Assembly: GCF_003326755.1 (NCBI RefSeq)
Contig: NZ_JPWH01000001.1
Location: 366,227 to 430,226, forward strand
Direction of reading: 5' to 3'
Source: Thalassospira profundimaris
Lineage (GTDB): Bacteria; Pseudomonadota; Alphaproteobacteria; Rhodospirillales; Thalassospiraceae
DNA: 64,000 nt
Both the position numbers and the translations under genes were made by a program. The notes below the pieces were generated by a model, which had not been told where the DNA came from, searched no databases, and worked only from the letters and a program-made list of their open reading frames with translations. Of the stretch, positions 1 through 9,047 are shown one piece after another; position 1 is the first letter of the stretch; the number at the start of each line of letters is the position of its first letter.

Positions 1-108
1 ATTATTTGTATTTTTCCTTCAAAGGAATTGGAATTATTTCTGTTATTATGTGTAAATAATTCATCAATCATGTGAGAGAATGGCACATATCGGCAAAGAA
101 GGGCGCCT

Positions 109-564
109 ATGAATAACGACGCTGATCACGACAATCTTTCGTATGAGCAGCAACATGGCAGTGGCCTGCAGGAAATGCTGGGATATCGTCTGGTGGAGTG
201 GCAGGACGACCGTGCTGTTGTTGAACTGCATGTTGCGCCCCGGCATTGTAATCGCGCCGGGATTCTGCATGGCGGTGTCCTTGCAACGCTGCTCGATACA
301 GCTTCCGGCTACGCGTGTTGTTATTGTCCAGTCCCGGGAAATGTCCGTCGCTGCCTGACCTTGTCACTGACCACGCAGTTTATGGGGCAGGCTGTTGATG
401 GCGATATTGTGAAGGTCGAAGCGCAGCGACAGGGCGGTGGGCGCAAGATCATTTTCACAACCGCCACGGCCTATAACAATAAGGGTGACATCATTGCGTC
501 TGCTACCGGCACATTCCGCTATCATCGTGGCAGTGAAGACAAGGCTGGTGTTCCGCGCGATTAA
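109..564 (+). CDS. PaaI-family hotdog acyl-CoA thioesterase
   Basis: This 151-residue protein has the length and layout of the PaaI/YbgC-like hotdog thioesterases, which hydrolyse acyl- or aryl-CoA thioesters in the cytoplasm. The diagnostic stretch is NRAGILHGGVLATLLDTASG at about residues 48-67, where the HGG turn and the following acidic residue form the active site of the family. The C-terminal strand TATAYNNKGDIIASATGTFR closes the hotdog fold. The ATG at 109 follows a purine-rich AAGAAGGG. It is a single gene ending at a terminator shared with the convergent aldehyde dehydrogenase. The substrate cannot be told from the sequence. The fold is secure and the exact reaction is inferred from the family. 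Confidence 0.85.
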   Translation: MNNDADHDNLSYEQQHGSGLQEMLGYRLVEWQDDRAVVELHVAPRHCNRAGILHGGVLATLLDTASGYACCYCPVPGNVRRCLTLSLTTQFMGQAVDGDIVKVEAQRQGGGRKIIFTTATAYNNKGDIIASATGTFRYHRGSEDKAGVPRD

Positions 565-601
565 ACGCGACCTACCCTAAGGTTTTGGCTGTAGGCGAGG
601 C

Positions 602-640
602 ACACAAAAAGGCGCTGCCCGATGACAGCGCCTTTTGTGT
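602..640. terminator. bidirectional rho-independent terminator
   Basis: GGCGCTG (611-617) pairs with CAGCGCC (626-632). The stem is extended by an A-run on the left and a T-run on the right, so it can work on both strands. It lies between the convergent thioesterase and aldehyde dehydrogenase genes. Confidence 0.85.
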
Positions 641-661
641 TAAAGATTTGATATTTATCGA

Positions 662-2239
662 TTATTTCGGCATCTGCCATTTGCCATCGACCAGACGCGG
701 AATGTTCAGCGGGTTGCTGTCTTTCAGCGCGTCGGGCAGCAGGGCATCGGCGAAGGCCTGATAGGCCACCGGGCGGACGAAACGCTTGATCGCCAGCGAA
801 CCGACCGAGGTTGAACGCGAATCCGTGCTTGCCGGGTACGGCCCGCCATGTACCATTGAATGGCAGACTTCCACACCGGTCGGCCAGCCATTGACCAGGA
901 TACGACCGGCGACTTTTTCCAGAAGCGGGCGCAGTTTGGTGGCAAATGCGGCGTCGGCATCGTCCATCTGGATGGTCGCAGTCAACTGGCCGAACAGTTT
1001 GGCCGAGATTTCCAGAATCTGCTCTTCATTGTCGCATTCGATGATGATCCCGGCGGGACCAAACATTTCTTCGGCCAGTTCGGGGTTTGCCTGCCAATCG
1101 GCGGCCGACACGCGGTAAACTGCCGGGCTGCCTTCAAACGGGCCATCGGTGTCCCGGCGTTTGAGGGCACAGGTGACTTTCGGGTGTTTTGCCATGTCGT
1201 CATTGACATGATGATAGGCGCTGGAAACCCGGTCCGTCAGCATGGCCTGGCTGGCAACACCGCCCAGTTCTTCGACAGCGGTGGTTACAAAGGTATCGAG
1301 GTCCGCGCCCTTAACAGCCAGCAAAAGCCCCGGATTGGTGCAGAACTGGCCCACACCCATAGTCAGCGAGCCTGCCCATGCCTTGGCAATGCCAGCGGCA
1401 TTTTTCTTCATGGCATTTGGCAGCAGGTAAACCGGGTTGTTGCTGCCCAGTTCGCCATAAAACGGGATCGGGTCCGGGCGGCTGACCGCGATGTCAAACA
1501 GGGCACGGCCGCCACCGGTTGAGCCGGTAAAGCCAACCGCCTTGATCAGCGGATGGGCGACCAGCGACTGGCCGACAATACGGCCGCCGCCATGCACCAT
1601 GCTGAACACGCCTTTGGGCATGCCGGTTTTTTCAACCGCTGCGGCAATGGCCTGGGCGACGATTTCCGAGGTGCCGGGATGGGCGGCATGGGCCTTGAAC
1701 ACCACCGGGCAACCCGCCGCCAGGGCAGATGCGGTATCGCCCCCGGCAACCGAAAATGCCAGCGGGAAGTTTGATGCGCCAAAAACGCCAACCGGCCCCA
1801 GGGCCTTGAACATCGAGCGGATGTCGGGCTTGGGCAGCGGGGTGCGGTTGGGCTGGGCGGTTTCGATGCGGGCTTCAAACCATGAACCTTCTTCGATCCA
1901 GTCGGCAAAGAAACGCAACTGGCCGACGGTACGGCCGCGTTCCCCCTGCAGGCGGGCCGCGGGCAGGGCGGATTCAAGGTTGCCCATTTCGGTCAGTTCG
2001 TCGCCGCGCGCGTCAATTTCTTCGGCACAGGCGCGCAGGAAGGCCGCCCGTTTTGCCGGTGCCATCGCGGCAAATTCCTCGGCACAGGCATCGGCCGCAC
2101 GGGCCGCCTGATTGACATGTTCTTCGGTACCCTGCTGAAATTTGGTCGGCAGCTTCTCGCCGGTGGCAGGATTATCCGCCTGAAAAACATCGGGGCCATC
2201 CAGCCATTCACCAGCAATATAGTTTTTTCCGCTCAGCAT
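662..2239 (-). CDS. NADP-type aldehyde dehydrogenase, ketoglutaric-semialdehyde dehydrogenase-like
   Basis: This 525-residue member of the aldehyde dehydrogenase superfamily oxidises an aldehyde to an acid with NAD(P)+. Visible active-site elements are GASNFPLAF (Asn157), GFTGSTGGG (about 237-244), the general base in YGELGSNNP (Glu263) and the nucleophile in GVGQFCTNPG (Cys300). The length and the GQFCTNPG motif match the group containing alpha-ketoglutaric semialdehyde dehydrogenases and NADP fatty-aldehyde dehydrogenases, rather than the shorter (about 490 residue) ALDHs. The start at 2239 has AGGAGA seven bases upstream. It stands alone, with no sugar or hydroxyproline catabolic genes nearby, so the substrate remains open. 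Confidence 0.88.
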   Translation of the reverse strand: MLSGKNYIAGEWLDGPDVFQADNPATGEKLPTKFQQGTEEHVNQAARAADACAEEFAAMAPAKRAAFLRACAEEIDARGDELTEMGNLESALPAARLQGERGRTVGQLRFFADWIEEGSWFEARIETAQPNRTPLPKPDIRSMFKALGPVGVFGASNFPLAFSVAGGDTASALAAGCPVVFKAHAAHPGTSEIVAQAIAAAVEKTGMPKGVFSMVHGGGRIVGQSLVAHPLIKAVGFTGSTGGGRALFDIAVSRPDPIPFYGELGSNNPVYLLPNAMKKNAAGIAKAWAGSLTMGVGQFCTNPGLLLAVKGADLDTFVTTAVEELGGVASQAMLTDRVSSAYHHVNDDMAKHPKVTCALKRRDTDGPFEGSPAVYRVSAADWQANPELAEEMFGPAGIIIECDNEEQILEISAKLFGQLTATIQMDDADAAFATKLRPLLEKVAGRILVNGWPTGVEVCHSMVHGGPYPASTDSRSTSVGSLAIKRFVRPVAYQAFADALLPDALKDSNPLNIPRLVDGKWQMPK

Positions 2240-2897
2240 CGGGTTCTCCTGTGAGTTGGATCTCTGTATATCCGTTATCCAGAGGCATGCCCGGGATCAA
2301 CAGACAGCTAAAGCCATAAAAATATTCGCAATTCATGACGTTATTGTCCGTCTATACCGTAAATTCTCTCCAGATTCCGTAAAAATCATACAATAGTACT
2401 ATATTGCATGGAATCTGTCACCCGGGCAGCAAATTGGACGGGTATTTTTGATGCCCGGAATGTATGGGGCAGGTGCGTCCCTGTAAAGGCATCAAGTAAA
2501 AAGTCCCGCACGTGAATATTGTCAGGACAGCCCAAAGGGGGATGGAGTAAAATTGTTCCATACCAATCGCTTATCGAAACCGGGTTCCGGGACATAACAC
2601 ATTGATGAACTGACGGGGGCAATGCTGCGGACAAATCGCAAGCGGTGACGGGTGCCAGCTCTCTTGCAAAATCCCGGAAGATCAATACGCGTTTCTATCT
2701 ATGTGGATGAGGTGTTCTTGCGACATCCATCTGTTATTCTTGTGAAAAAGCAGACAAAGTTTTCGTGTTCAGGCGTGGTTCGGAAGCTGTAAATGGGCTG
2801 AAGATGTGGCCCGGCCTGTATTCAGGGTGATGGCGAAGCAGGTTCGCGCAAATTTCCGAAAAAGGGTGCTGATTCTGGGCGGCAAGGAGGAACGATT
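2240..2897. other. 658-bp intergenic region
   Basis: It holds the upstream regions of the leftward aldehyde dehydrogenase and the rightward GGT-family gene. A 99-codon minus-strand reading frame (2386-2685) is open here, but it has no recognisable domain and no clear ribosome binding site, so I do not call it a gene. No repeat or RNA gene was recognised. Confidence 0.5.
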
Positions 2898-4496
2898 ATG
2901 AAATTTACCACCGAAGGTCTTTATGCCTCGCGCCGGTCCCCGGTGATGGCGCGCAATATTGTTTCGACATCGCAACCATTGGCGGCGCAGGCAGGTTTAC
3001 GGATGCTGGCTGCGGGTGGCAATGCGGCTGATGCGGCGCTGGCTGCGGCCATTGCCCTGCCGGTGGTGGAGCCCACCGGCAACGGTTTGGGCTCTGATGC
3101 CTATGCCATTATTTGGGATGGGAAGGAAATTCATGGGTTGAATGCGTCGGGCCGGGCTCCGGCGGCCTGGTCGCCCGAACGCTTTGCCGGGCAGGAAACA
3201 ATGCCGCAGCGGGGCTGGGAATCGGTCACGGTGCCCGGTGCGGTGTCGGCCTGGCGGGCGATTTCGGACAAGTTTGGCAAATTGCCGTTTGAAAAGCTGT
3301 TTGACCCGGCCATCGACTATGCCAGCCGGGGCTTTGCCGTATCACCGATCATTGCCCAGCTTTGGGCCAATGGCGCGAAGGTTTTGCAGGATCAACCCGG
3401 CTTTGCCGAGGCCTTTATGCCTGGTGGCAAAACACCCAAAGCAGGCGAGCTGTTTGTAAACCCGGCCATGGCCGAAAGCCTGCGCGATATTGCCGAGACC
3501 GGTGGGGATAGTTTTTACAAAGGCCGCCTGGCAAAGAAAATTGCCGATTTTGCCCGCCAGCATGGCGCGGCCCTGAATGAAGAAGACCTTGCCAACCATA
3601 AGGCGGATTGGTGTGGCACCATCAGCCAGGAATTTGGCGATGTGGCCCTGCATGAAATTCCGCCCAACGGGCAGGGCATTTCGGCCCTGATGGCCCTGGG
3701 CATTTTGCGCCATTGCCAGCTTGAACGCTTTGGCCCGGATGACCCCGAAGCCCTGCATCTCGAAATCGAGGCGATGAAACTGGCCTTTGCCGATTTGCAC
3801 ACTTATGTCGCCGATCTGGATCATATGCGTGAGGTGACGGTGGAACATTTGCTGTCCGATAAATATCTGGCATCGCGCGCCGCCCTGATTGATCCGGCGC
3901 GCGCACAGGATTTCAAGGCCGGTGCGCCCGAACATGGCGGGACGGTTTATGTCACGGCGGCGGATGAAAGCGGCATGATGGTGTCGTTTATTCAGTCGAA
4001 TTATCTGGGTTTTGGCTCCGGTGTTGTGGTGCCGGGTACGTCAATCAGCTTGCAAAACCGGGGGCATGGCTTTTCGTTGCAGCCGGGGCATCCCAACCAG
4101 GTTGCGGGGGGCAAACGCCCGTTCCAAACCATTATTCCGGCCTTTTTGATGGGCAGGGATGGCAACCCGGTTATGAGCTTTGGCGTCATGGGCGGGCCGA
4201 TGCAGGCCCAGGGGCATTTGCAAATGACGTTGCGCACCCAGCTTTGGCGCCAGGACCCGCAAACCGCCGCCGATGCCCCGCGCTGGCAGGCCATTTCCGG
4301 GCTGGATGTGGCGGTCGAGCATGTGTTGGGGGATCAAACCATCACCGCTCTGCGCGCCAAGGGCCATAACATTCTGGTGGAAACGCCGGATCAAACCAAT
4401 TTTGGCTTTGGCGGTGCGCAGCTTATTGCCAAAACCGATGCCGGATATGTCGCCGGGTCTGACCCGCGCAAGGATGGCTGTGCGGTTGGTTTTTAA
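2898..4496 (+). CDS. gamma-glutamyltransferase-family Ntn hydrolase
   Basis: This 532-residue protein is a GGT-like N-terminal-nucleophile hydrolase. The large-subunit motif GGNAADAALAAAIAL (40-54), EIPPNGQG (about 253-260) and EAMKLAFADLH (291-301) are typical. Processing should occur before Thr349 in the stretch EHGGTVYVTAADESG, giving a small subunit whose new N-terminal Thr is the nucleophile. The loop GFGSGVVVPGTSISLQNRG and GVMGGPMQAQGHLQ are also family-typical. No signal peptide is visible, unlike periplasmic E. coli Ggt, so a cytoplasmic enzyme acting on an imported gamma-glutamyl or other amide compound is likely. The ATG follows a strong AAGGAGG. It is followed by a terminator and then a GntR regulator and an ABC importer, which suggests a joint catabolic role. 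The substrate is unknown, and some relatives are acylases. Confidence 0.85.
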   Translation: MKFTTEGLYASRRSPVMARNIVSTSQPLAAQAGLRMLAAGGNAADAALAAAIALPVVEPTGNGLGSDAYAIIWDGKEIHGLNASGRAPAAWSPERFAGQETMPQRGWESVTVPGAVSAWRAISDKFGKLPFEKLFDPAIDYASRGFAVSPIIAQLWANGAKVLQDQPGFAEAFMPGGKTPKAGELFVNPAMAESLRDIAETGGDSFYKGRLAKKIADFARQHGAALNEEDLANHKADWCGTISQEFGDVALHEIPPNGQGISALMALGILRHCQLERFGPDDPEALHLEIEAMKLAFADLHTYVADLDHMREVTVEHLLSDKYLASRAALIDPARAQDFKAGAPEHGGTVYVTAADESGMMVSFIQSNYLGFGSGVVVPGTSISLQNRGHGFSLQPGHPNQVAGGKRPFQTIIPAFLMGRDGNPVMSFGVMGGPMQAQGHLQMTLRTQLWRQDPQTAADAPRWQAISGLDVAVEHVLGDQTITALRAKGHNILVETPDQTNFGFGGAQLIAKTDAGYVAGSDPRKDGCAVGF

Positions 4497-4553
4497 GGCT
4501 CGTTTGCCTTTTTGGGTACATTCCCGCTCGCTGTTCTGGCGGGAGAGTAAAAT

Positions 4554-4584
4554 GGGACGGGGTGTTTGGCACCTCGTCCCTTTC
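4554..4584 (+). terminator. rho-independent terminator after the GGT-family gene
   Basis: GGGACGgGGTG (4554-4564) pairs with CACCtCGTCCC (4570-4580) with one mismatch, and TTT follows. It lies between the GGT-family gene and the convergent gntR-type gene. Confidence 0.7.
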
Positions 4585-4635
4585 TATGTCGGCGAAGGTC
4601 ATAAAGGCAGGTTGCTGTGGGGTGGCGCTTGCCTG

Positions 4636-5367
4636 TTAGCTCGCCTTGCTGCTGGGCTGGCGGCCAAAGATGCTGGCGAAATCGGTTTTGCCGGGTTTTT
4701 CGCGATGAAGCTGCAATCGGTCGCGGATGTTATCAAGGTGGCGGGCCATGCAGGATGCAGCTTCGTCGGGGTTGCCGCCGGTTAGGGCGCGCAACAGTTC
4801 GTCATGGTCATCATGCGAGCAATCGGCGGGTTGCGGGCTTTCATACATCGCAATGATCAGCGAGCTTCGCAAAATCAGCCGTTCCAAAAATTCCTCGATC
4901 ACCAGATTGTTGGCAAGGCGGGCCAGCAACAGGTGAAATTCGCCTGATAGAATAATCGCGGCGCGATGGTCGCCCTCATGGTGGGCTTTGTGCTCTGCGG
5001 CCAGATGGGCGCGGATCTGTTCAGCACGATTTGCGGTCATGTGCGCAGTGACCTTGCGCACCACGCCATCTTCGATCATGCGGCGGGCGGAAAAAACCTC
5101 GATCGCTTCGTCAATGGTGGGTTCGGCCACAAAGGCCCCGCGATTGGGCACCAGATTGATCAGCTTGTCATGGGCCAGTTGCAGGAAGGCCGCGCGGATG
5201 CGTGCCCGGCTGACGCCAAAGGTTTTGGTAAGGTCTTCTTCCACCAGCTTCATGCCGGGTTCCAGGCGCCGGTCCAGGATGGCGCCCAGCATTTCCTGAT
5301 AAATCTGTTCTTCCGGCCGTAATTTGCCGCTGCCGGTAAAGCGTTGGGGCTCGGCGGGGTGGGCCAT
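4636..5367 (-). CDS. GntR-family transcriptional regulator, FCD subfamily
   Basis: This is a repressor-like regulator of about 243 residues from the chosen start. The N-terminal winged helix-turn-helix is visible as LEPGMKLVEEDLTKTFGVSR, followed by VPNRGAFVAEP. An all-helical FCD effector domain follows, with the metal-ligand-like pattern of FCD proteins (GEFHLLLARLANN, DDHDELLRALTGGNPDEAASCMARHL). The reading frame extends upstream to an ATG at 5406, but that start has no ribosome binding site. I prefer the ATG at 5367, which has AGGAAAG upstream at a rather long spacing. The gene is divergent from the ABC importer operon, with two ATTGTTGACRATTT boxes between them. It probably represses that operon and itself, and may control the GGT-family gene. 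Confidence 0.85.
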   Translation of the reverse strand: MAHPAEPQRFTGSGKLRPEEQIYQEMLGAILDRRLEPGMKLVEEDLTKTFGVSRARIRAAFLQLAHDKLINLVPNRGAFVAEPTIDEAIEVFSARRMIEDGVVRKVTAHMTANRAEQIRAHLAAEHKAHHEGDHRAAIILSGEFHLLLARLANNLVIEEFLERLILRSSLIIAMYESPQPADCSHDDHDELLRALTGGNPDEAASCMARHLDNIRDRLQLHREKPGKTDFASIFGRQPSSKAS

Positions 5368-5422
5368 AGTGGCGCGTCTTTCCTGAGGATGGGGAGAAAG
5401 TGTCATATGAATGTTTTACAAA

Positions 5423-5436
5423 ATTGTTGACGATTT
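5423..5436. promoter_or_regulatory. candidate GntR operator, box 1
   Basis: ATTGTTGACGATTT lies just upstream of the gntR-type gene. It matches box 2 (5645-5658) at 13 of 14 positions. The core TTGT-N2-ACGA approximates the TTGT-N2-ACAA dyad typical of FCD-type GntR operators. Inferred from sequence only. Confidence 0.55.
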
Positions 5437-5644
5437 AGACAACAAAAAACCGACGAAACAGTTTCGCCTTGTTCTATAAAGCCTAAAATATACGCGGAAT
5501 GCCGTAATTGGTTAAATAATGCACACTAAATGTGCATAAAAATGGCACTTATGGTGCGCCCTGATCAAGGTGAGGACCCGGAAAGCCTGCTTTTGTGCGT
5601 TCTTTCTGATGTGGCATAGCATTTGCTAACAATCCAAAACACAG

Positions 5645-5658
5645 ATTGTTGACAATTT
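5645..5658. promoter_or_regulatory. candidate GntR operator, box 2
   Basis: ATTGTTGACAATTT contains the perfect dyad TTGT-TG-ACAA. It ends 22 bases before the chosen start of the ABC ATPase gene, a position where bound repressor would block transcription. It repeats box 1 near the divergent regulator. Confidence 0.6.
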
Positions 5659-5680
5659 GCATGCAGTATCGGGTGGGCGG

Positions 5681-6766
5681 ATGACGGGTAACGGGGCCAT
5701 TGAGCTGATCGCTGTCAGTAAATATTACGGCAGTACAATCGCAGTCAAATCGATCGATCTCAAAATACCGGCTGGCGCCTATTGCTGTCTGATCGGTCCA
5801 TCGGGCTGCGGCAAGACAACAACCCTTCGCATGATTGCCGGTCACGAGGTGATCAGCGAAGGGGATCTGTTGATCGGGCAGCGTAATGTAACGGAATTGC
5901 CACCGGTAAAGCGCGGCACGGCCATGATGTTTCAGAATTACGCGCTGTTCCCCCATATGACCTGTGCGGAAAATGTGGCCTTTGGCCTGCGTATGCAGGG
6001 TGTTGCACCAGCCGAGCGGGCCGAACGTGCCACCGAAATGCTTGCCCGCGTGCATATGGAAAAATTCGCCGACCGTAAACCCGACCAGCTTTCGGGTGGG
6101 CAGCAGCAGCGTATTGCGCTGGCCCGTGCGTTGATTACCCAGCCCGAAGTTTTGCTGCTTGATGAACCGCTTTCCGCCCTGGATCCGTTTTTGCGCGCCC
6201 GGATGCGCGATGAACTGCGTCGCTTGCAGCAGGATTTGGGCATTACCTTTGTCCATGTCACCCACGCCCAGGACGAGGCCCTGGCCCTGTCGGACATGGT
6301 GGTGGTGATGGAAGATGGCGTTATCCGCCAAAAAGGCAGCCCGGAAGAGATTTTTAACCGGCCCAAATCGCGCTTTATTGCCAATTTCATGGGCGGACAA
6401 AACATTTTTAAAGGGCGGGTTCTTCGGGCCGATGCTACCGCCACCATTATCGAACGCGGGCCGGACCAGTTTGTGTTGCCGGTGCATGGTGATGCCAGAA
6501 CCGGCGAAGACCTTGAATTTACCATTCGGACCGATCTGATCGGTCTGGCATCCGAAATCCCTGCCGGGGCGGAGCAATGCCAGATCCCGGTTGAAATCAC
6601 CACTGTTGAATATTTGGGACTTTGGGTGCGGATTGTTGCCACCACGATGGACGGCAAGGACATCACCCTTATGAAGACCGAAAGCGAATTTCGGCGCGCA
6701 CCTGTGCACAGGCAGGAGAAGTTTATCGCCTATTGGGAACCGGAACACGCGCATGTTCTGGCCTGA
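5681..6766 (+). CDS. ABC importer ATPase, spermidine/putrescine (PotA) type
   Basis: This ATPase powers the importer encoded downstream. It shows Walker A GPSGCGKTT (39-47), Q-loop MMFQNYALFPH (Gln85), signature LSGGQQQR (137-144), Walker B LLLDEPLSALD (158-168) and the switch His in FVHVTHAQDEA. A C-terminal TOBE-like domain follows, as usual in PotA/FbpC-type ATPases (361 residues). The frame is open to a TTG at 5657, but that would start inside the operator box, so the ATG at 5681 is preferred although its ribosome binding site is poor. It is the first gene of a five-gene operon. Polyamine-type transporters carry many small organic solutes, so the name does not fix the substrate. Confidence 0.88.
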   Translation: MTGNGAIELIAVSKYYGSTIAVKSIDLKIPAGAYCCLIGPSGCGKTTTLRMIAGHEVISEGDLLIGQRNVTELPPVKRGTAMMFQNYALFPHMTCAENVAFGLRMQGVAPAERAERATEMLARVHMEKFADRKPDQLSGGQQQRIALARALITQPEVLLLDEPLSALDPFLRARMRDELRRLQQDLGITFVHVTHAQDEALALSDMVVVMEDGVIRQKGSPEEIFNRPKSRFIANFMGGQNIFKGRVLRADATATIIERGPDQFVLPVHGDARTGEDLEFTIRTDLIGLASEIPAGAEQCQIPVEITTVEYLGLWVRIVATTMDGKDITLMKTESEFRRAPVHRQEKFIAYWEPEHAHVLA

Positions 6767-6798
6767 AATCAAAAACAGCGTTTTATCAGGAGCTTCAC

Positions 6799-8112
6799 AT
6801 GACGACCGACAAGACCAAATTGACGTCGATTCTGCCGGGCAAGGATGTTACCCGCCGCGGTTTTCTTAAGGGCGCAGCCGCGACAGCCGGTGTTGCCATC
6901 GGGTCTGGCGCGATTACCGGTTTTCCGACCATTTGGGCGCAGAATATTAAAAATGTGACGTTGCGCCAGTTTGGCACCGGGGTGTCCAACATCAATGCCG
7001 TGGCCGAAAAGGTAAAGGAAGATCTCGGCTTTACCCTGCAAATGACGGCCCTTGATTCCGATGCCGTGGCCCAGCGCGCCGTGACCCAGCCCAATTCGTT
7101 TGATATTGCCGATATCGAATACTGGATTTGTAAAAAGGTTTTCCCGGCGGGCACCCTGCAGCCGATGGATACCACCAAGATCAAGAATTACGATAAAATC
7201 TCGCCGTTATTCATTACCGGCAAGCTAACGCCGGACTCCAAAATTGCCCAGGGCACGGCACCAAACACGGTTGGTTTTGTCGAAGGCCCGGACAGCACCG
7301 ATTTTGCCAGTGCGCCGACCCAGTGGATGACGCTGATCCCGACCATTTACAATGCCGATACCCTGGGTATTCGCCCTGATTTGATCAATCGTCCTGTCAA
7401 TAGCTGGGCGGATTTGCTCAGCCCCGATTTCAAGGGCAAGGCATCGATCCTGAATATCCCGGCAATTGGCATCATGGATGCGGCAATGGTGTCCGAGGCG
7501 ATGGGTGAAATCACCTATGGCGACAAGGGCAACATGACCAAGGACGAAATTGACCAGACCATCGCGCTGATGATCAAGGCGAAAAGGGATGGCCAGTTCC
7601 GCGCCTTCTGGAAGAGCTTTGATGAATCGGTCAATCTGATGTCGTCGGGCGAGGTCGTGATTCAGTCGATGTGGTCGCCGGCCGTGGCGGCTGTGCGCTC
7701 CAAGGGGATCGAATGCAAATACCAGCCGCTCAAGGAAGGGTATCGCGCCTGGGGTGGCGGTATTGGTCTGGCCAAGCATCTTTCCGGCCTCGAGCTTGAG
7801 GCGGCCTATGAATATATCAACTGGTATCTGTCGGGCTGGGTCGGGGCGTATCTGAACCGCCAGGGCTATTACAGTGCCGCACCGGAAACGGCCAAAAAAT
7901 TCATGACCGCCGATGAATGGGGCTACTGGATGGAAGGCAAACCCGCCCAGAGCGACATTCTTAGCCCCGAAGGCAAGGTGATGGAAAAGGCTGGTGCCGT
8001 GCGCGATGGCGGTTCTTATGAAGAGCGCATGGGCCATGTTGCCTGCTGGAACTCTGTAATGGATGAAAACAAACACATGGTTCGCAAGTGGAACGAATTT
8101 ATCGCCGCCTGA
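6799..8112 (+). CDS. Tat-exported extracellular solute-binding protein, PotD/family 1 type
   Basis: This 437-residue periplasmic binding protein captures the substrate for the importer. The N-terminus carries a twin-arginine motif, TRRGFLKGAAATAG, followed by a hydrophobic stretch and a likely cleavage site near TIWAQN, so it should be exported folded by Tat. The rest resembles type 2 periplasmic binding proteins of the spermidine/putrescine group (NRPVNSWADLLSPDFKGKAS, and WGGGIGLAKHLSG near the C-terminus). The ATG at 6799 has CAGGAG upstream. The frame continues further 5' into the ATPase gene, but that extension lacks a leader. A GC-rich stem-loop follows the gene and may stabilise its message. 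The ligand is unknown. Confidence 0.88.
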   Translation: MTTDKTKLTSILPGKDVTRRGFLKGAAATAGVAIGSGAITGFPTIWAQNIKNVTLRQFGTGVSNINAVAEKVKEDLGFTLQMTALDSDAVAQRAVTQPNSFDIADIEYWICKKVFPAGTLQPMDTTKIKNYDKISPLFITGKLTPDSKIAQGTAPNTVGFVEGPDSTDFASAPTQWMTLIPTIYNADTLGIRPDLINRPVNSWADLLSPDFKGKASILNIPAIGIMDAAMVSEAMGEITYGDKGNMTKDEIDQTIALMIKAKRDGQFRAFWKSFDESVNLMSSGEVVIQSMWSPAVAAVRSKGIECKYQPLKEGYRAWGGGIGLAKHLSGLELEAAYEYINWYLSGWVGAYLNRQGYYSAAPETAKKFMTADEWGYWMEGKPAQSDILSPEGKVMEKAGAVRDGGSYEERMGHVACWNSVMDENKHMVRKWNEFIAA

Positions 8113-8127
8113 TGCGGGGATAATGTG

Positions 8128-8151
8128 CCGGGCCGCCCATGTGTGGCCCGG
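8128..8151 (+). other. intercistronic stem-loop after the binding-protein gene
   Basis: CCGGGCC (8128-8134) pairs with GGCCCGG (8145-8151) around a 10-base loop, without a T-run. Stem-loops at this place in ABC operons commonly protect the binding-protein mRNA and lower downstream expression. That role is inferred here. Confidence 0.55.
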
Positions 8152-8188
8152 TACTCCTTTGGAAAATTTCTGAATGTGGCGGAACGGT

Positions 8189-9046
8189 ATGTCAGCATCC
8201 AATTCCAAACGCGGTTCCTATTTTCTGATCACGCCTATGGCGCTGGTATTTGCCATTTTTCTGGTGATACCGCTGCTGACAATTGTGGTGGTCAGTTTCT
8301 GGGATTATGACGAATATCGCATCCTGCCCGATTTTATTCTGGAAAATTACAGTTACCTGCTGGGCTCCTCTGTGACCTGGCAAATTTATCTGAACACCTT
8401 TAAATATGCCGCGCTGACCTGGGTATTTACGCTCGGTATCGGTTTTACCGTGGCCTATTTTCTGGCCTTTCATGTTCGCAGTCTGACCTGGCAGATTATT
8501 CTGTTTATGGTCTGCACCATCCCGTTCTGGACGTCGAACATCATCCGCATGATTTCGTGGATTCCGTTTCTGGGGCGTAATGGTTTGCTTAATCAGGCGC
8601 TGATGGGGACCGGGATCATTCACGAACCGCTTGAATTTTTGCTGTTTTCCGACTTTGCCGTGGTTCTGGCCGATGTGCATTTATACACCCTGTTTATGGT
8701 GGTGCCGATTTTCAATTCGATGATGCGCATTGACCGTTCATTGATTGAGGCCGCGCGTGATAACGGTGCCAGTGCCTGGGCGACATTGCGGCATGTGATT
8801 TTGCCACTGTCCAAACCCGGTATCGCCATTGGTTCCATTTTTGTCATCACGGTGGTGATGGGCGATTTCATTACGGTGCGGTTGATGAGCGGCGGGCAAA
8901 GTGCCTCCGTCGGGTTGCAGATTTCCAATGAAATCGGGCTGTTGCAATATCCGGCGGCGGCGGCCAGTGCGGTTGTGCTGCTGATCACGGTATTGCTGAT
9001 CGTCACCGCCCTGTTGCGCCTCGTTGATATTCGCAAGGAGCTTTGA
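8189..9046 (+). CDS. ABC importer permease, PotB type
   Basis: This inner-membrane permease has about six hydrophobic segments, beginning with FLITPMALVFAIFLVIPLL. The cytoplasmic EAA loop that docks with the ATPase reads EAARDNGASAWATLRHVILP, followed by LSKPGI. It is 285 residues from the ATG at 8189, which has GGCGGAACGG upstream. An ATG at 8174 in the same frame is an alternative that adds five residues. It follows the binding-protein gene by 76 bp and abuts the second permease, whose ATG starts one base after this stop. Together they should form the heterodimeric channel. Confidence 0.88.
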   Translation: MSASNSKRGSYFLITPMALVFAIFLVIPLLTIVVVSFWDYDEYRILPDFILENYSYLLGSSVTWQIYLNTFKYAALTWVFTLGIGFTVAYFLAFHVRSLTWQIILFMVCTIPFWTSNIIRMISWIPFLGRNGLLNQALMGTGIIHEPLEFLLFSDFAVVLADVHLYTLFMVVPIFNSMMRIDRSLIEAARDNGASAWATLRHVILPLSKPGIAIGSIFVITVVMGDFITVRLMSGGQSASVGLQISNEIGLLQYPAAAASAVVLLITVLLIVTALLRLVDIRKEL

Positions 9047-9047
9047 C

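Noticed and set aside
2386..2685. 99-codon minus-strand frame in the gap before the GGT-family gene
   Set aside because: No recognisable domain, no ribosome binding site and an unusual composition; treated as intergenic.
5549..6772. 407-codon minus-strand open frame opposite the ABC ATPase gene
   Set aside because: It is antisense to a clear ABC ATPase gene with all motifs; the translation is rich in His/Gly/Asn/Phe without domains, as expected of a shadow.
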